Shown here piece after piece: positions 14,766-22,314 of a stretch of DNA of 31,643 nt. Positions within the stretch are counted from its first letter, which is position 1. Each line of letters opens with the position of its first letter. Made by a program: the position numbers and the translations under genes. This stretch comes from Acidithiobacillus sp. (GTDB lineage Bacteria > Pseudomonadota > Gammaproteobacteria > Acidithiobacillales > Acidithiobacillaceae). The DNA lies in assembly GCA_028065135.1 (NCBI GenBank), contig JAPTWR010000072.1:1963-33605 (forward strand), written 5' to 3'. Below the pieces are notes generated by a model. It worked only from the letters and a program-made list of their open reading frames with translations. It did not search any database and was not told the DNA's origin.

Positions 14766-15485
14766 ATGACGCAGATCGAGGCACGGAAAAATCGCAATAA
14801 ACCGCGAAACACGATGTGGCAGTTGATGAGGCAGTTACGGGAAGGGGTGGGGTTGCCGCAATCTGAAGTGGCGGAAAAGCTGGGGATTCGTCAGGAGGCG
14901 GTGGCGCAGTGGGAGCGATCGGAAGGCAATCCGCCGGGGAGGGCCCGGATGCCTGCGTTGGCCCGGCTTTATCAGGTGGATGTTTCTGTGCTGGAGACCG
15001 CGCGCGGAGACACGGAGCGAACCACGCGCGCGGTACGTCTGCCGGAACTGGATTTCGATCACGGTCAGCGTCCGAAGATCCACGGTTACCCGCTGCCTTG
15101 TCTGAATACGATACAACCCAATGATTTTGTGACTCAAATCCTGTTGGCGATCCGCAATCCGGAAGTTCAGTGGCGGGTGGTATCCACGCCGTGCGACACC
15201 CGTTCCTTTTTTTTCAAGATGGACAATGACAGCATGGAACCGCTGATTGCCAAAGGTGCATGGGTGGCATTCGATCCCATCATTATGCCCAAGGACCAGA
15301 ACATCGTTTTGATCCATCGCAAGGACGATCAAAAAATATCATGGTTGATTCGGATGTTGCGGATCGAGGGGGATCAGAAGATCCTGATGGGAGCCACCCG
15401 GTCGTCCTGGCCGCCCAGAAATATGGAGGACCAGGACACCATCGTTGCCGTGGCCATCGAAGCGCACTCGATCTTTCCTCGCTGA
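14766..15485 (+). CDS. LexA/CI-like repressor (HTH-XRE + S24 peptidase-like domain)
   Basis: A 239-aa protein. Residues 24-54 form an XRE-type helix-turn-helix (QSEVAEKLGIRQEAVAQWER). The C-terminal half is S24/LexA-like with the serine motif DNDSMEPLIAKG (Ser156). In LexA the second catalytic residue is a lysine in a TVKRL-type strand; here the matching stretch reads KISWLIRML, so the lysine may be displaced or absent. If so, it may not self-cleave. It is probably the master repressor keeping the element quiescent, opposing the divergent Cro-like protein. The start is uncertain since the ribosome site is weak. Confidence 0.8.
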   Translation: MTQIEARKNRNKPRNTMWQLMRQLREGVGLPQSEVAEKLGIRQEAVAQWERSEGNPPGRARMPALARLYQVDVSVLETARGDTERTTRAVRLPELDFDHGQRPKIHGYPLPCLNTIQPNDFVTQILLAIRNPEVQWRVVSTPCDTRSFFFKMDNDSMEPLIAKGAWVAFDPIIMPKDQNIVLIHRKDDQKISWLIRMLRIEGDQKILMGATRSSWPPRNMEDQDTIVAVAIEAHSIFPR

Positions 15486-15490
15486 CACGA

Positions 15491-15541
15491 CCAACCGTTT
15501 TTTCTTTTCTGCGAATCCCGCACCGTAAAAACGGTTTTCCC
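15491..15541 (+). terminator. possible terminator after the S24 repressor gene
   Basis: ACCGTTTTT and AAAAACGGT are complementary and are followed by TTCCCCTCTTTTT. The loop of about 24 nt is long for an intrinsic terminator, so this is only a candidate. Confidence 0.35.
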
Positions 15542-15587
15542 CTCTTTTTCCTCCCGTAGTCTCTGAAAAAACAGAACATCCGGACTG

Positions 15588-15621
15588 TTGACATAATGAT
15601 AAGTAAGGATTAGTGTAATAC
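15588..15621 (+). promoter_or_regulatory. promoter and operator of the rightward operon
   Basis: TTGACA at 15588-15593 with TAGTGT at 15611-15616 (17-bp spacing) forms a plausible promoter. The -10 lies inside an element at 15601-15621 that matches 14659-14679 at 18 of 21 positions. The shared element suggests one regulator controls both promoters. Confidence 0.55.
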
Positions 15622-15696
15622 ATGTACGGCGTGTTGAGCCATTCAGGTGGTTGCGGCACCAAGTGTCTGACAGTAACGACGGTAACGAGGATCGAA

Positions 15697-15960
15697 ATGA
15701 TGTGGGTGGTACGTGGTGAAAATCGCTATCAGGTGGTGATGGTGGACCGGGAGGCGGTAACCCTGGCCAACCGCTACGGTGCGGAATTCGCGGTGGATGT
15801 TGCCGCGCTGGTGGCGAACGGATATGTCCTGGAATGCGAACCGGAAGTGGATGTTCCGGTCTGGTGGTTGAATGCGCAAGGCGACGTCCACGGTAAACAG
15901 CGGCCGGAACTCCTGCGGCCTTCGCCGGTACAGGATGTCTTTTCGTTGTTTGATTTTTAG
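15697..15960 (+). CDS. unknown small protein, first gene of the rightward operon
   Basis: An 87-aa protein of no recognised family, beginning MMWVVRGENRYQVVMVDREA and ending in VQDVFSLFDF. The ATG at 15697 is chosen because GAGG lies about 9 bases upstream. An earlier in-frame ATG at 15622 sits at the expected transcription start and would read through the leader repeat. The leader contains TTGCGGCACCAAG at 15651-15663, matching the core of the 13.65 kb array in the same orientation relative to the gene. Confidence 0.6.
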   Translation: MMWVVRGENRYQVVMVDREAVTLANRYGAEFAVDVAALVANGYVLECEPEVDVPVWWLNAQGDVHGKQRPELLRPSPVQDVFSLFDF

Positions 15961-15974
15961 AAGGAGGAAGTGTC

Positions 15975-16298
15975 ATGACGGAACTGGAAAAGATTGAAGA
16001 GCAGATTCGCCGCCTGATGGCGAAGAAAGAGGCGCTGGCGGCGGGCATACCGGCCTCGAAAAGTGAATTGCGCCGGACGTTTTTGAAGGCTGTGCCTGGT
16101 GAGGAATATTTCGGGTTGAGCTTTGCGCAGATCCTGGGTGCGCTGGATGTGGTGCGCACGCGCGGCGTATCGCCGGAACAGGGTGCGGAGCTGGAGCGGA
16201 TGGGAATGAATATCTTGAAGCAATATGTGCAGCGACCGGAAAACACCGCTGAGGAAACGAAAACAGCGTCGAGAACGCCGTTGCAGCCGGTGGAATAA
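15975..16298 (+). CDS. unknown helical small protein
   Basis: A 107-aa protein with no family recognised. The first 25 residues (MTELEKIEEQIRRLMAKKEA) look like a coiled coil; the middle contains FGLSFAQILGALDVVRTRG. It has an AAGGAGG ribosome site and starts 14 bp after the previous stop, so it is in the rightward operon. Confidence 0.6.
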   Translation: MTELEKIEEQIRRLMAKKEALAAGIPASKSELRRTFLKAVPGEEYFGLSFAQILGALDVVRTRGVSPEQGAELERMGMNILKQYVQRPENTAEETKTASRTPLQPVE

Positions 16299-16325
16299 AT
16301 CATGTCCATGCGGAAGGAGTCCGTC

Positions 16326-16547
16326 ATGCACATGGAGATTGTGAGCGTGGATTTGCCGCTGGTGGAAGTGACGCGGATCGTGCGCAACATAGCCGACGAA
16401 TTGCGCTGGAAAGCGTATTGGGACGGCGAGAAGTTCCAGGTGCGTGATGAAAGAGGAGGAGATAGTCATGGTGATGATTATTCGGATTTCGACACTGTTT
16501 GCGGTCGTTGTGATCGCGGTCAAGGCGGGCATCTTCGTGGCGGATGA
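16326..16547 (+). CDS. unknown small protein overlapping the next gene
   Basis: A 73-aa reading frame starting MHMEIVSVDLPLVEVTRIVR with a GGAAGGAG site upstream. The first 40 residues look like a real protein. The last 25 are Gly/Asp/Arg-rich and overlap the next gene by 80 bp, so the C-terminus may be poorly constrained. An earlier ATG at 16302 is possible but lacks a good site. Confidence 0.45.
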   Translation: MHMEIVSVDLPLVEVTRIVRNIADELRWKAYWDGEKFQVRDERGGDSHGDDYSDFDTVCGRCDRGQGGHLRGG

Positions 16548-16932
16548 CGGTTCTCTCAAGACCGGCATTTCGGGTTCGGTCGAGAAGATCGAAAAGAAGG
16601 TTTCGCGCCTGATCGACGAGGCCATGCATCGTCGTGGCGAGATCGAGGAGGCTGCTGACGGCGTGGCGGACATGGCCCAGGCCATCGCGCATTCTGCTGT
16701 GAGCGCCATTGTCCGGGTCATTCGAGTTATTTGGGTGGCGGGTCGCGCCCGGAACCGGGCAGTGATTACTGCGGGCGGAGCCTCGGTGATTGCTTCCTGC
16801 TCCAGTGCTTTCCGATCAGTGCTTGCGCTGGCTGGAAAGCCGTATCGCATAAAATTGGGCGGAGTGGCTGACTTACTCACCCAGATATTGTCTGGTTTTC
16901 AGATTCAGAACAAGCTGCGCGTAGTTGACTGA
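16468..16932 (+). CDS. unknown membrane protein
   Basis: A 154-aa protein with an N-terminal hydrophobic segment (about 3-21, MIIRISTLFAVVVIAVKAGI) followed by a charged helical stretch (SVEKIEKKVSRLIDEAMHRR) and a second apolar region near 85-115. GAGGAGGAG lies 7 bases upstream of the ATG at 16468. Family unknown. The arrangement (anchor then coiled coil) suggests a membrane-tethered protein. Confidence 0.6.
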   Translation: MVMIIRISTLFAVVVIAVKAGIFVADDGSLKTGISGSVEKIEKKVSRLIDEAMHRRGEIEEAADGVADMAQAIAHSAVSAIVRVIRVIWVAGRARNRAVITAGGASVIASCSSAFRSVLALAGKPYRIKLGGVADLLTQILSGFQIQNKLRVVD

Positions 16933-17004
16933 ATATCTGATAGCCGAGAACAGACACGAATTTCTCAAACGTCTCGATAACGATCGAATATACGGAGGAG
17001 AACG

Positions 17005-17307
17005 ATGGATAGCGACGAAGAAGTGAGTGTGTACAAGAAGGCGGAATATGAAGCCCAAAAAGCCGAAAATGATGCCATCAACAAAGAGTGTAAGAGATTG
17101 GCGGTGCTATTTCAGGAGCCTCATGTTCTGAATGCGAGCGAGGTTACGGAGGCAGGATTATATAAATGGAGGGGAAACAATATGTTTCGCTGGGTGATGG
17201 TGCGCGAGTCCATTTGTGGCATGCGGATGGCACTAGTTGGAGACCACAGTGGAAACGAAATGGAATTACACGGCCAATTCATCGGCCCGCTGAAAGCGCT
17301 GGAGTAG
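17005..17307 (+). CDS. unknown protein
   Basis: A 100-aa protein, acidic N-terminus (MDSDEEVSVYKKAEYEAQKA), helical to about residue 35, then a compact C-terminal part with LYKWRGNNMFRWVMVRES. The GGAGGAG site fixes the start. No family recognised. Weak inverted repeats at 17349-17376, in the 184-bp gap that follows, may form a hairpin but lack a T-run. Confidence 0.55.
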   Translation: MDSDEEVSVYKKAEYEAQKAENDAINKECKRLAVLFQEPHVLNASEVTEAGLYKWRGNNMFRWVMVRESICGMRMALVGDHSGNEMELHGQFIGPLKALE

Positions 17308-17491
17308 TGATATGACATAACCATTCGCAAAGCCATACGAGCGCCATTGCTCACTGTGCGGTCAGTTGTACCGCAGTGATGCGCCGGGGCTCGGTATTTA
17401 AACAAGAACAGGAACCCCCGGTACGTCCACCCTGGATGTATGCGGAAGGATCGGCCGGGCAGAGGTTGGGTGCTTGCTGAAGGAGATCATC

Positions 17492-18394
17492 ATGAGTCTA
17501 CTCGATAGCAGCAATTCCGCACGTCCCGTGGGTGGATTAGGTATCGGTCCGCGGGAGGATTACCGGCCGCCCGTGACGTATCGCCGTGGCATGGAAACAT
17601 CTGCACCGGCAAACGTCCGCAGGGCTACCGTCAGTAAGACCGCCGCCTGCAAGGCTGCCGCCTGCAAGGCTGCATCCATATCAACGGAAGCCCGATCTTG
17701 CCCCAGGGAAGCCGACACGGTGCTGCCCGTCGGAAATCCTGCGACCCATCATACCGGCAAGGCTAGAAAGAAATCCCAGGCGGCTCGTGTCATGGATGCG
17801 GTCCGGTCCGGAGCGCGTAACACCACCGAGATCACGAGGTGTGCTGGACTGGTTCGTACCGATACCGTCAAGACGATATCCGCGCTGATCAAAAAGAAGA
17901 TGCTGCTGGACTTGCCGCACCCGCCCGGCACGGATCGTTGCGTGATGCTGGGCGTATCTGCCGGTTTTCCGGTGGAATCGCCGGTATCCGGGGCATCGCC
18001 GGATGCCCTGCCACAAACACCAATCGCACCGTGCGACATCCACGAAAAAGACGAAAAAGCCGAAAAAGGTGAAAAAGGTGAAAAAGGTGAAAAAGGTGAA
18101 AAAGCGGACGAGTGGAATCACTGGAGCGACCAGGACGCGCCGGGTTCCATAGAACCTGAAGAGGTAATGCCGTTGCCTTATGCATCAGTGGAGCAGGGCG
18201 AATCCGGGGAATCCTCCCTGCTGGAGGAAATGGACCGGATGATCACGCGGCACCAGAAGGATATGAACATCATGGCTGCGCTGGTAGGTCGATTGCGGCG
18301 AATCCACGAGGCGGACAGTGAGGAACAAGGTGAACAAGGTGCGATGGCGGAGCTGATCAGGGTGCGGAAAGCCCTGCGGGATTTGATCGCATAA
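17492..18394 (+). CDS. unknown protein with winged-helix-like segment and EKG repeats
   Basis: A 300-aa protein starting at ATG 17492 with AAGGAG upstream. Residues about 43-60 (KTAACKAAACKAA) come from palindromic repeats. Residues about 96-140 (AARVMDAVRSGARNTTEITR and following KTISALIKKKMLL) look like a winged helix-turn-helix DNA-binding segment. Residues 185-205 are seven Glu-Lys-x triplets encoded by 9-bp tandem repeats. The C-terminus is predicted helical (MDRMITRHQKDMNIM). It may be an element-encoded DNA-binding protein; function is not known. Confidence 0.6.
   Translation: MSLLDSSNSARPVGGLGIGPREDYRPPVTYRRGMETSAPANVRRATVSKTAACKAAACKAASISTEARSCPREADTVLPVGNPATHHTGKARKKSQAARVMDAVRSGARNTTEITRCAGLVRTDTVKTISALIKKKMLLDLPHPPGTDRCVMLGVSAGFPVESPVSGASPDALPQTPIAPCDIHEKDEKAEKGEKGEKGEKGEKADEWNHWSDQDAPGSIEPEEVMPLPYASVEQGESGESSLLEEMDRMITRHQKDMNIMAALVGRLRRIHEADSEEQGEQGAMAELIRVRKALRDLIA
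17615..17672 (+). repeat. palindromic repeat block 13 (in the EKG-repeat gene)
   Basis: GTCCGCAGGGC and two perfect GCCTGCAAGGC units joined by TGCC. Here the block is read in the frame giving Ala-Cys-Lys-Ala-Ala. Confidence 0.75.
18044..18106 (+). repeat. 9-bp tandem repeat (GAAAAAGGT, seven units)
   Basis: Seven consecutive 9-bp units: the middle four are exactly GAAAAAGGT, while the first two and last are single- or double-base variants. It encodes Glu-Lys-Gly triplets and is likely to vary in copy number between isolates. Confidence 0.85.
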
Positions 18395-18405
18395 AGGAGA
18401 TAAAA

Positions 18406-18999
18406 ATGCTGGCAAATATTGCGTTGGACGTGGATGGCATTCTGACGGATTTTGACGGTCACTGGCGGCAATGTGCCGAGCGGGTATTGGACAGGGCCGT
18501 TTCGCCGGTAAGCGGGCATCACCATTTGCGGGAACGCTATGCGCTGACCCGACCGGAATACGATCTGGTATGGGACGCTTTTCATGCCGACGAATGGCAC
18601 CGCCTGCCCTTGTACCTGCACGCTGCCGATCTGGTGCTTGCGCTGGAACATCTGGGATGTCGGGTGTGGGCCGTGACCAGTGTCGATCACGGCCATGCCG
18701 CAGCGCGGGCGGCATCCCTGGCCGGGCTGATCCCCGCAAAACGGGTGGTGTGCGTGGGACATGCCGCGTCGCCCGATGACAAGGCCGATGTGCTGTATGG
18801 CCTGGGTGCCATCGCTTTTCTGGACGATCATCCCGCCAACGTCAATGCCTCGTTGGGCATTGTCCTGGCGTCCGTATTGCTGGATCGCGGCTATGAAGGT
18901 CTGGAGGCTCCGGAACATGGGGCAACGGTCATTGATGATCCGATGGATTTCCCGGTACTGGTGGAACAGTTGCTGCAGCGGATGGGGAGGGCGGCATGA
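18406..18999 (+). CDS. HAD-superfamily phosphatase-like protein
   Basis: A 197-aa protein with all HAD motifs: motif I Asp8-Val-Asp10-Gly (LDVDGILTDFD), motif II near Thr/Ser about 90 (VWAVTS), motif III Lys126 (DDKADVLYGLGA) and motif IV Asp140-Asp141 (FLDDHPANV). The nucleophile and acid/base aspartates are intact, so hydrolysis of a phosphate ester, perhaps a nucleotide, is likely; the substrate is unknown. GGAG upstream supports the start. It overlaps the cytosine methyltransferase by the ATGA arrangement. Confidence 0.8.
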   Translation: MLANIALDVDGILTDFDGHWRQCAERVLDRAVSPVSGHHHLRERYALTRPEYDLVWDAFHADEWHRLPLYLHAADLVLALEHLGCRVWAVTSVDHGHAAARAASLAGLIPAKRVVCVGHAASPDDKADVLYGLGAIAFLDDHPANVNASLGIVLASVLLDRGYEGLEAPEHGATVIDDPMDFPVLVEQLLQRMGRAA

Positions 19000-20813
19000 A
19001 CAGTATAGGCGGAGCATATGGAGAAAGGGCAATAAATCACTACCGCGAAATTCGCCACTTTCACCTGTTCTGCGGTTTGGGCGGCGGCGCTGCGGGCTTC
19101 AACCGGGGTCAGGCTCGTGTCGGCTCCATGCAGGCCCGCTTCCGCTGCCTGGGCGGGATTGATTCCGATAAACGCGCCGTTGCCGATTTCTCGCATCTCG
19201 CCGGCGTGCCGGGTACAGTCCTCGATCTCTTCGACCGGGATCAGTATCGTGCCTTTCATGGTGAGGAGGCGCCTGCGGATTGGCGCGAGGCGACGCCGGC
19301 GGACATCTGCAAGGCTGCGGGCAATGAACGTCCACATATCGTCTTCACCAGCCCACCCTGCAAGGCATTCTCTGGACTACTTTCCGAGGGCAAGAGCAAA
19401 ACGGAAAAATACCAGGCGCTCAACCGGCTGACCGTGCGCGGGATCTGGCTCACCCTGGAAGCCTGGAAAGATGACTTGCCGGAGTTCGTGATCTTGGAGA
19501 ACGTCCCCCGGATACAGAACCGAGGTCGGCACCTGCTGGATCAGATCGGGGGGCTGCTGCGCCGGTATGGGTATGCCGTGGCGGAGACTACTCACGATTG
19601 CGGCGAGCTGGGCGGCCTTGCCGAATCGCGCAAGCGGTTCCTGCTTGTGGCCCGGCACATGGAGAAGGTGCCGCCCTTCCTCTATGAGCCGGAAAAGCGC
19701 CCCTTGCTGGCGGTGGGAGACATTCTGGGCCGGATGCCCATGCCTGGAGTTCCCACTGGCGGTGCCATGCACAGAGTCCCGTCTCTGCAATGGAAGACCT
19801 GGGTGCGTCTGGCCTTCGTGGAGGCCGGAGGCGACTGGCGATCACTCAACAAACTGGCGATCCAGGATGGAATCCTCAAGGATTATTTGATCCTGCCGGA
19901 ACGCCGTGCCCACTACCTGGGCGTTACCCGATGGACCGCGCCGAGCGGGACCATTTCTGGGCGGGGTGGTGTCACCAATGGGCGCTACGCCGTAGCCGAT
20001 CCGCGATTGGAAGAAATCCACCACGGTACTTTGGGCGTGTTGCCATGGGAGCAAGCCAGTGGTGCTGTGACAGCCAGCGGACGCCCCATGACGGGACGAT
20101 TCTCCGTAGCCGATCCGTGTTTCCACGGATCCGCTGAGTACGGCCAGTATGGTGTCCGCGAATGGGAAGACAGCATCGGTGCCATCAGCGGACAATCCGC
20201 ACCGGGCGGTGGTCGGTACGCGGTGGCCGATCCCCGCACTGGGCTAACCCGCACCAAAGGCGATCACTACCTTACGGCGGCCCATTACGGTGTCGTGCCG
20301 TGGGCGGATTCCTGTGGTGCGGCATCGGCAGCCGCCGGGCATGACAACGGAAAATGGAGCGTAGCTGACCCTCGCGTTGCACAGATCTCGGAAACGCCAG
20401 CCTGTCCGAAATGCGGCGGTCCTACCGGTTCTGATAAGAATAGTTTCTGGTGCGACCGCTGCGAAATGCTCTGGCCATGGGACAAGGACTGGACCGACTT
20501 GCCAGCGCCGGACGAAAAGCTGGTGACCATCATCCGCGCTCTGGACAACACCTGGCACCGGCCATTCACCACTCTGGAGCTGGCGGCTCTGCAAGGGCTG
20601 GTGGACCCCGAAGAACATCTGGAACTGGAAGGCCTCAGCGATTCGGCCTGGAGGGAGCGCATTGGAAACGCAGTTCCCCCGCCTGCGGCACAGGCCATCG
20701 CCGGGGTGATGGGTCAAACGCTCCTGCTGGCGTGGTCCGGAGAGACATTCGCACTCAACGCCATGCCCATCTGGGTGCAGCCGGTGGCCGTTGCGTTGAG
20801 TGTGGCGGGCTGA
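18996..20813 (+). CDS. cytosine-5 DNA methyltransferase with repeat-bearing recognition region
   Basis: A 605-aa protein that methylates cytosine C5 in DNA. Motif I FCGLGGGAAGF (25-35), motif IV SPPCKAFSG with nucleophile Cys122, motif VI ENV (168-170), motif VIII-like SRKRF (211-215) and motif X RIGNAVPP (555-562) are all present. Between motifs VIII and X, residues about 309-469 hold four copies of a roughly 40-aa unit ending in VADPR (NGRYAVADPR, GRFSVADPC, GRYAVADPR, GKWSVADPR), then a zinc-ribbon-like CPKCGG...CDRC (about 469-490). This is the target-recognition region, much longer than in most family members. It is translationally coupled to the HAD gene. No restriction partner is seen, so it probably protects the element. 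Confidence 0.9.
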   Translation: MNSIGGAYGERAINHYREIRHFHLFCGLGGGAAGFNRGQARVGSMQARFRCLGGIDSDKRAVADFSHLAGVPGTVLDLFDRDQYRAFHGEEAPADWREATPADICKAAGNERPHIVFTSPPCKAFSGLLSEGKSKTEKYQALNRLTVRGIWLTLEAWKDDLPEFVILENVPRIQNRGRHLLDQIGGLLRRYGYAVAETTHDCGELGGLAESRKRFLLVARHMEKVPPFLYEPEKRPLLAVGDILGRMPMPGVPTGGAMHRVPSLQWKTWVRLAFVEAGGDWRSLNKLAIQDGILKDYLILPERRAHYLGVTRWTAPSGTISGRGGVTNGRYAVADPRLEEIHHGTLGVLPWEQASGAVTASGRPMTGRFSVADPCFHGSAEYGQYGVREWEDSIGAISGQSAPGGGRYAVADPRTGLTRTKGDHYLTAAHYGVVPWADSCGAASAAAGHDNGKWSVADPRVAQISETPACPKCGGPTGSDKNSFWCDRCEMLWPWDKDWTDLPAPDEKLVTIIRALDNTWHRPFTTLELAALQGLVDPEEHLELEGLSDSAWRERIGNAVPPPAAQAIAGVMGQTLLLAWSGETFALNAMPIWVQPVAVALSVAG

Positions 20814-20868
20814 GGAAAAGGAAGAAAGATCGCAGTGTACAAAGTGAGCGAATGGGAGAAAAACTGAA

Positions 20869-21243
20869 ATGACCACCTATTCTTATAGTTTTGATGAAGA
20901 ACAGTATTACGGAGATTACCCATCGGTGGAAGATGCTATTGCCGACGCAGTGGACAACATGGACGAAGGGCAAAACATTTTCGTAGGGGAAAATAAAAGA
21001 TATACGGCGCACCATTTTGTTGACCCTTCCATCCTATTAGAGCAGGCAATGGATCGTGCTGATGATGAAGTTGGGGAATGGTCTGAGGGTTGGCTGGGCG
21101 GAATATTGCACGACTACACCAAAATGGCAGAGCTTAAAAAGCTGGTAGGCGACTGGATACAGGCCAACGATCCACCGCAATTTTATTCGGTGGTATACGT
21201 CCGTGAAATCACGCCAGCAGAGATCAAGGAGGCCAAGAAATGA
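20869..21243 (+). CDS. unknown acidic protein
   Basis: A 124-aa, strongly acidic protein (MTTYSYSFDEEQYYGDYPSV at the start). No family recognised and no membrane segment. The ATG has GGGAG upstream, and the stop overlaps the next start as ATGA, so the two are coupled. Confidence 0.6.
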   Translation: MTTYSYSFDEEQYYGDYPSVEDAIADAVDNMDEGQNIFVGENKRYTAHHFVDPSILLEQAMDRADDEVGEWSEGWLGGILHDYTKMAELKKLVGDWIQANDPPQFYSVVYVREITPAEIKEAKK

Positions 21244-21626
21244 AGCTGCAACGTTACAGCGTAGAGGATGGCGAGTGGCGCAGGGCCAATGAGCAAGGAC
21301 GGTTCTGCCTTGCGGAAGATGTGGAAGCCCTGGAAGCCGAAAATGTCGCATTACACGATGAATGCGACCGGCTGACGGCGATGATGTCATCGAACGAGGG
21401 GGGCATAGATAAAAAGGATATTTTCGCCGGTATCTGCGTTGCGCTCCAGGTTATCACGTCCATGGATTACGCCGCACTGTGGAGCGACCTTGTGCAGGCC
21501 GTAGGGCAAGATCGGCTGCTTCAGTATGCTGCATTTACTGCGCCAGATGAGTGGGAACTGGCTGGGTTCAAAAAGTACGCTTTGCGCCTGTTGGGCTGCA
21601 AGAAGCCTGCCAGTCGAACGGTTTGA
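21240..21626 (+). CDS. unknown protein
   Basis: A 128-aa protein of unknown family. Residues about 27-50 form a short coiled coil (LEAENVALHDECDRLTAMM). The remainder is helical with LLQYAAFTAPDEWE. AAGGAGG precedes the start, which overlaps the previous stop by four bases. Confidence 0.6.
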   Translation: MKLQRYSVEDGEWRRANEQGRFCLAEDVEALEAENVALHDECDRLTAMMSSNEGGIDKKDIFAGICVALQVITSMDYAALWSDLVQAVGQDRLLQYAAFTAPDEWELAGFKKYALRLLGCKKPASRTV

Positions 21627-21695
21627 TTTGCTCGATTTTTAACGGCGATATCAACAACGCTGGAGACGATCAGGAAAAAACAGCGAGGAGTATTT

Positions 21696-22295
21696 ATGAC
21701 GGGACTTTTACCAACCATACATCATCATTGGGTCGTCCCACATATCCTCGTCCTCGCTGGGGTTCTTCTTATCATAATCTTACTGATCTTCTTGAAGATT
21801 TATATGGATAACCGTGATGATGAGCCACTTTCTGAAAAAAAGTTAAAGCGCATGAGCGAAGAACGGAAGAATTTTGCGCGGGCATACTTTGAAAAACACA
21901 ACGAGCCGATCAGCAGGAAGATCATCAAACATTGGAAAAGCAGCGCCGTGCTTGCGCGGAGAAGCCGGAGGATGTGGCATGACGATGTTCAGGAATTGGT
22001 GGAAAACCTTACGGAATCAATTATTAGAGGGCCAGCACAAAAAACCACCTTTTATCAACTGGAAATTATGAATCCATCCATGAGCGCCGTAGTGTCCATA
22101 GATCGCAACATGGCGCAAAGGATTTTACGCTCGCTGGATGATGCCGATAGCCTCAGTGTTACGGTATCTAGCGGGGGAGCCAGCCTGACATTGCATCTGG
22201 AGAGTCACGCCGAGAAGGTACAGCAGGAAGTGAGAGACAAGATAGAGCGAAAACTGCTGTCTGAGATACCACTACCGGATGTTTTGCAAAGGTGA
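21696..22295 (+). CDS. unknown membrane-anchored protein
   Basis: A 199-aa protein with a single N-terminal membrane helix (about 14-36, PHILVLAGVLLIIILLIFLK) and a charged cytoplasmic part. The C-terminal 80 residues (SMSAVVSIDRNMAQRILRSL and following) may form a small alpha/beta domain. GAGGAG upstream. Not recognised. Confidence 0.6.
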   Translation: MTGLLPTIHHHWVVPHILVLAGVLLIIILLIFLKIYMDNRDDEPLSEKKLKRMSEERKNFARAYFEKHNEPISRKIIKHWKSSAVLARRSRRMWHDDVQELVENLTESIIRGPAQKTTFYQLEIMNPSMSAVVSIDRNMAQRILRSLDDADSLSVTVSSGGASLTLHLESHAEKVQQEVRDKIERKLLSEIPLPDVLQR

Positions 22296-22314
22296 AACAA
22301 AAAAGGGAGGCCAC

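Noticed and set aside
17349..17376. Hairpin CACTGTGCGGT/ACCGCAGTG as a terminator
   Set aside because: Arms contain a bulge and no T-run follows; kept only as a weak structure.
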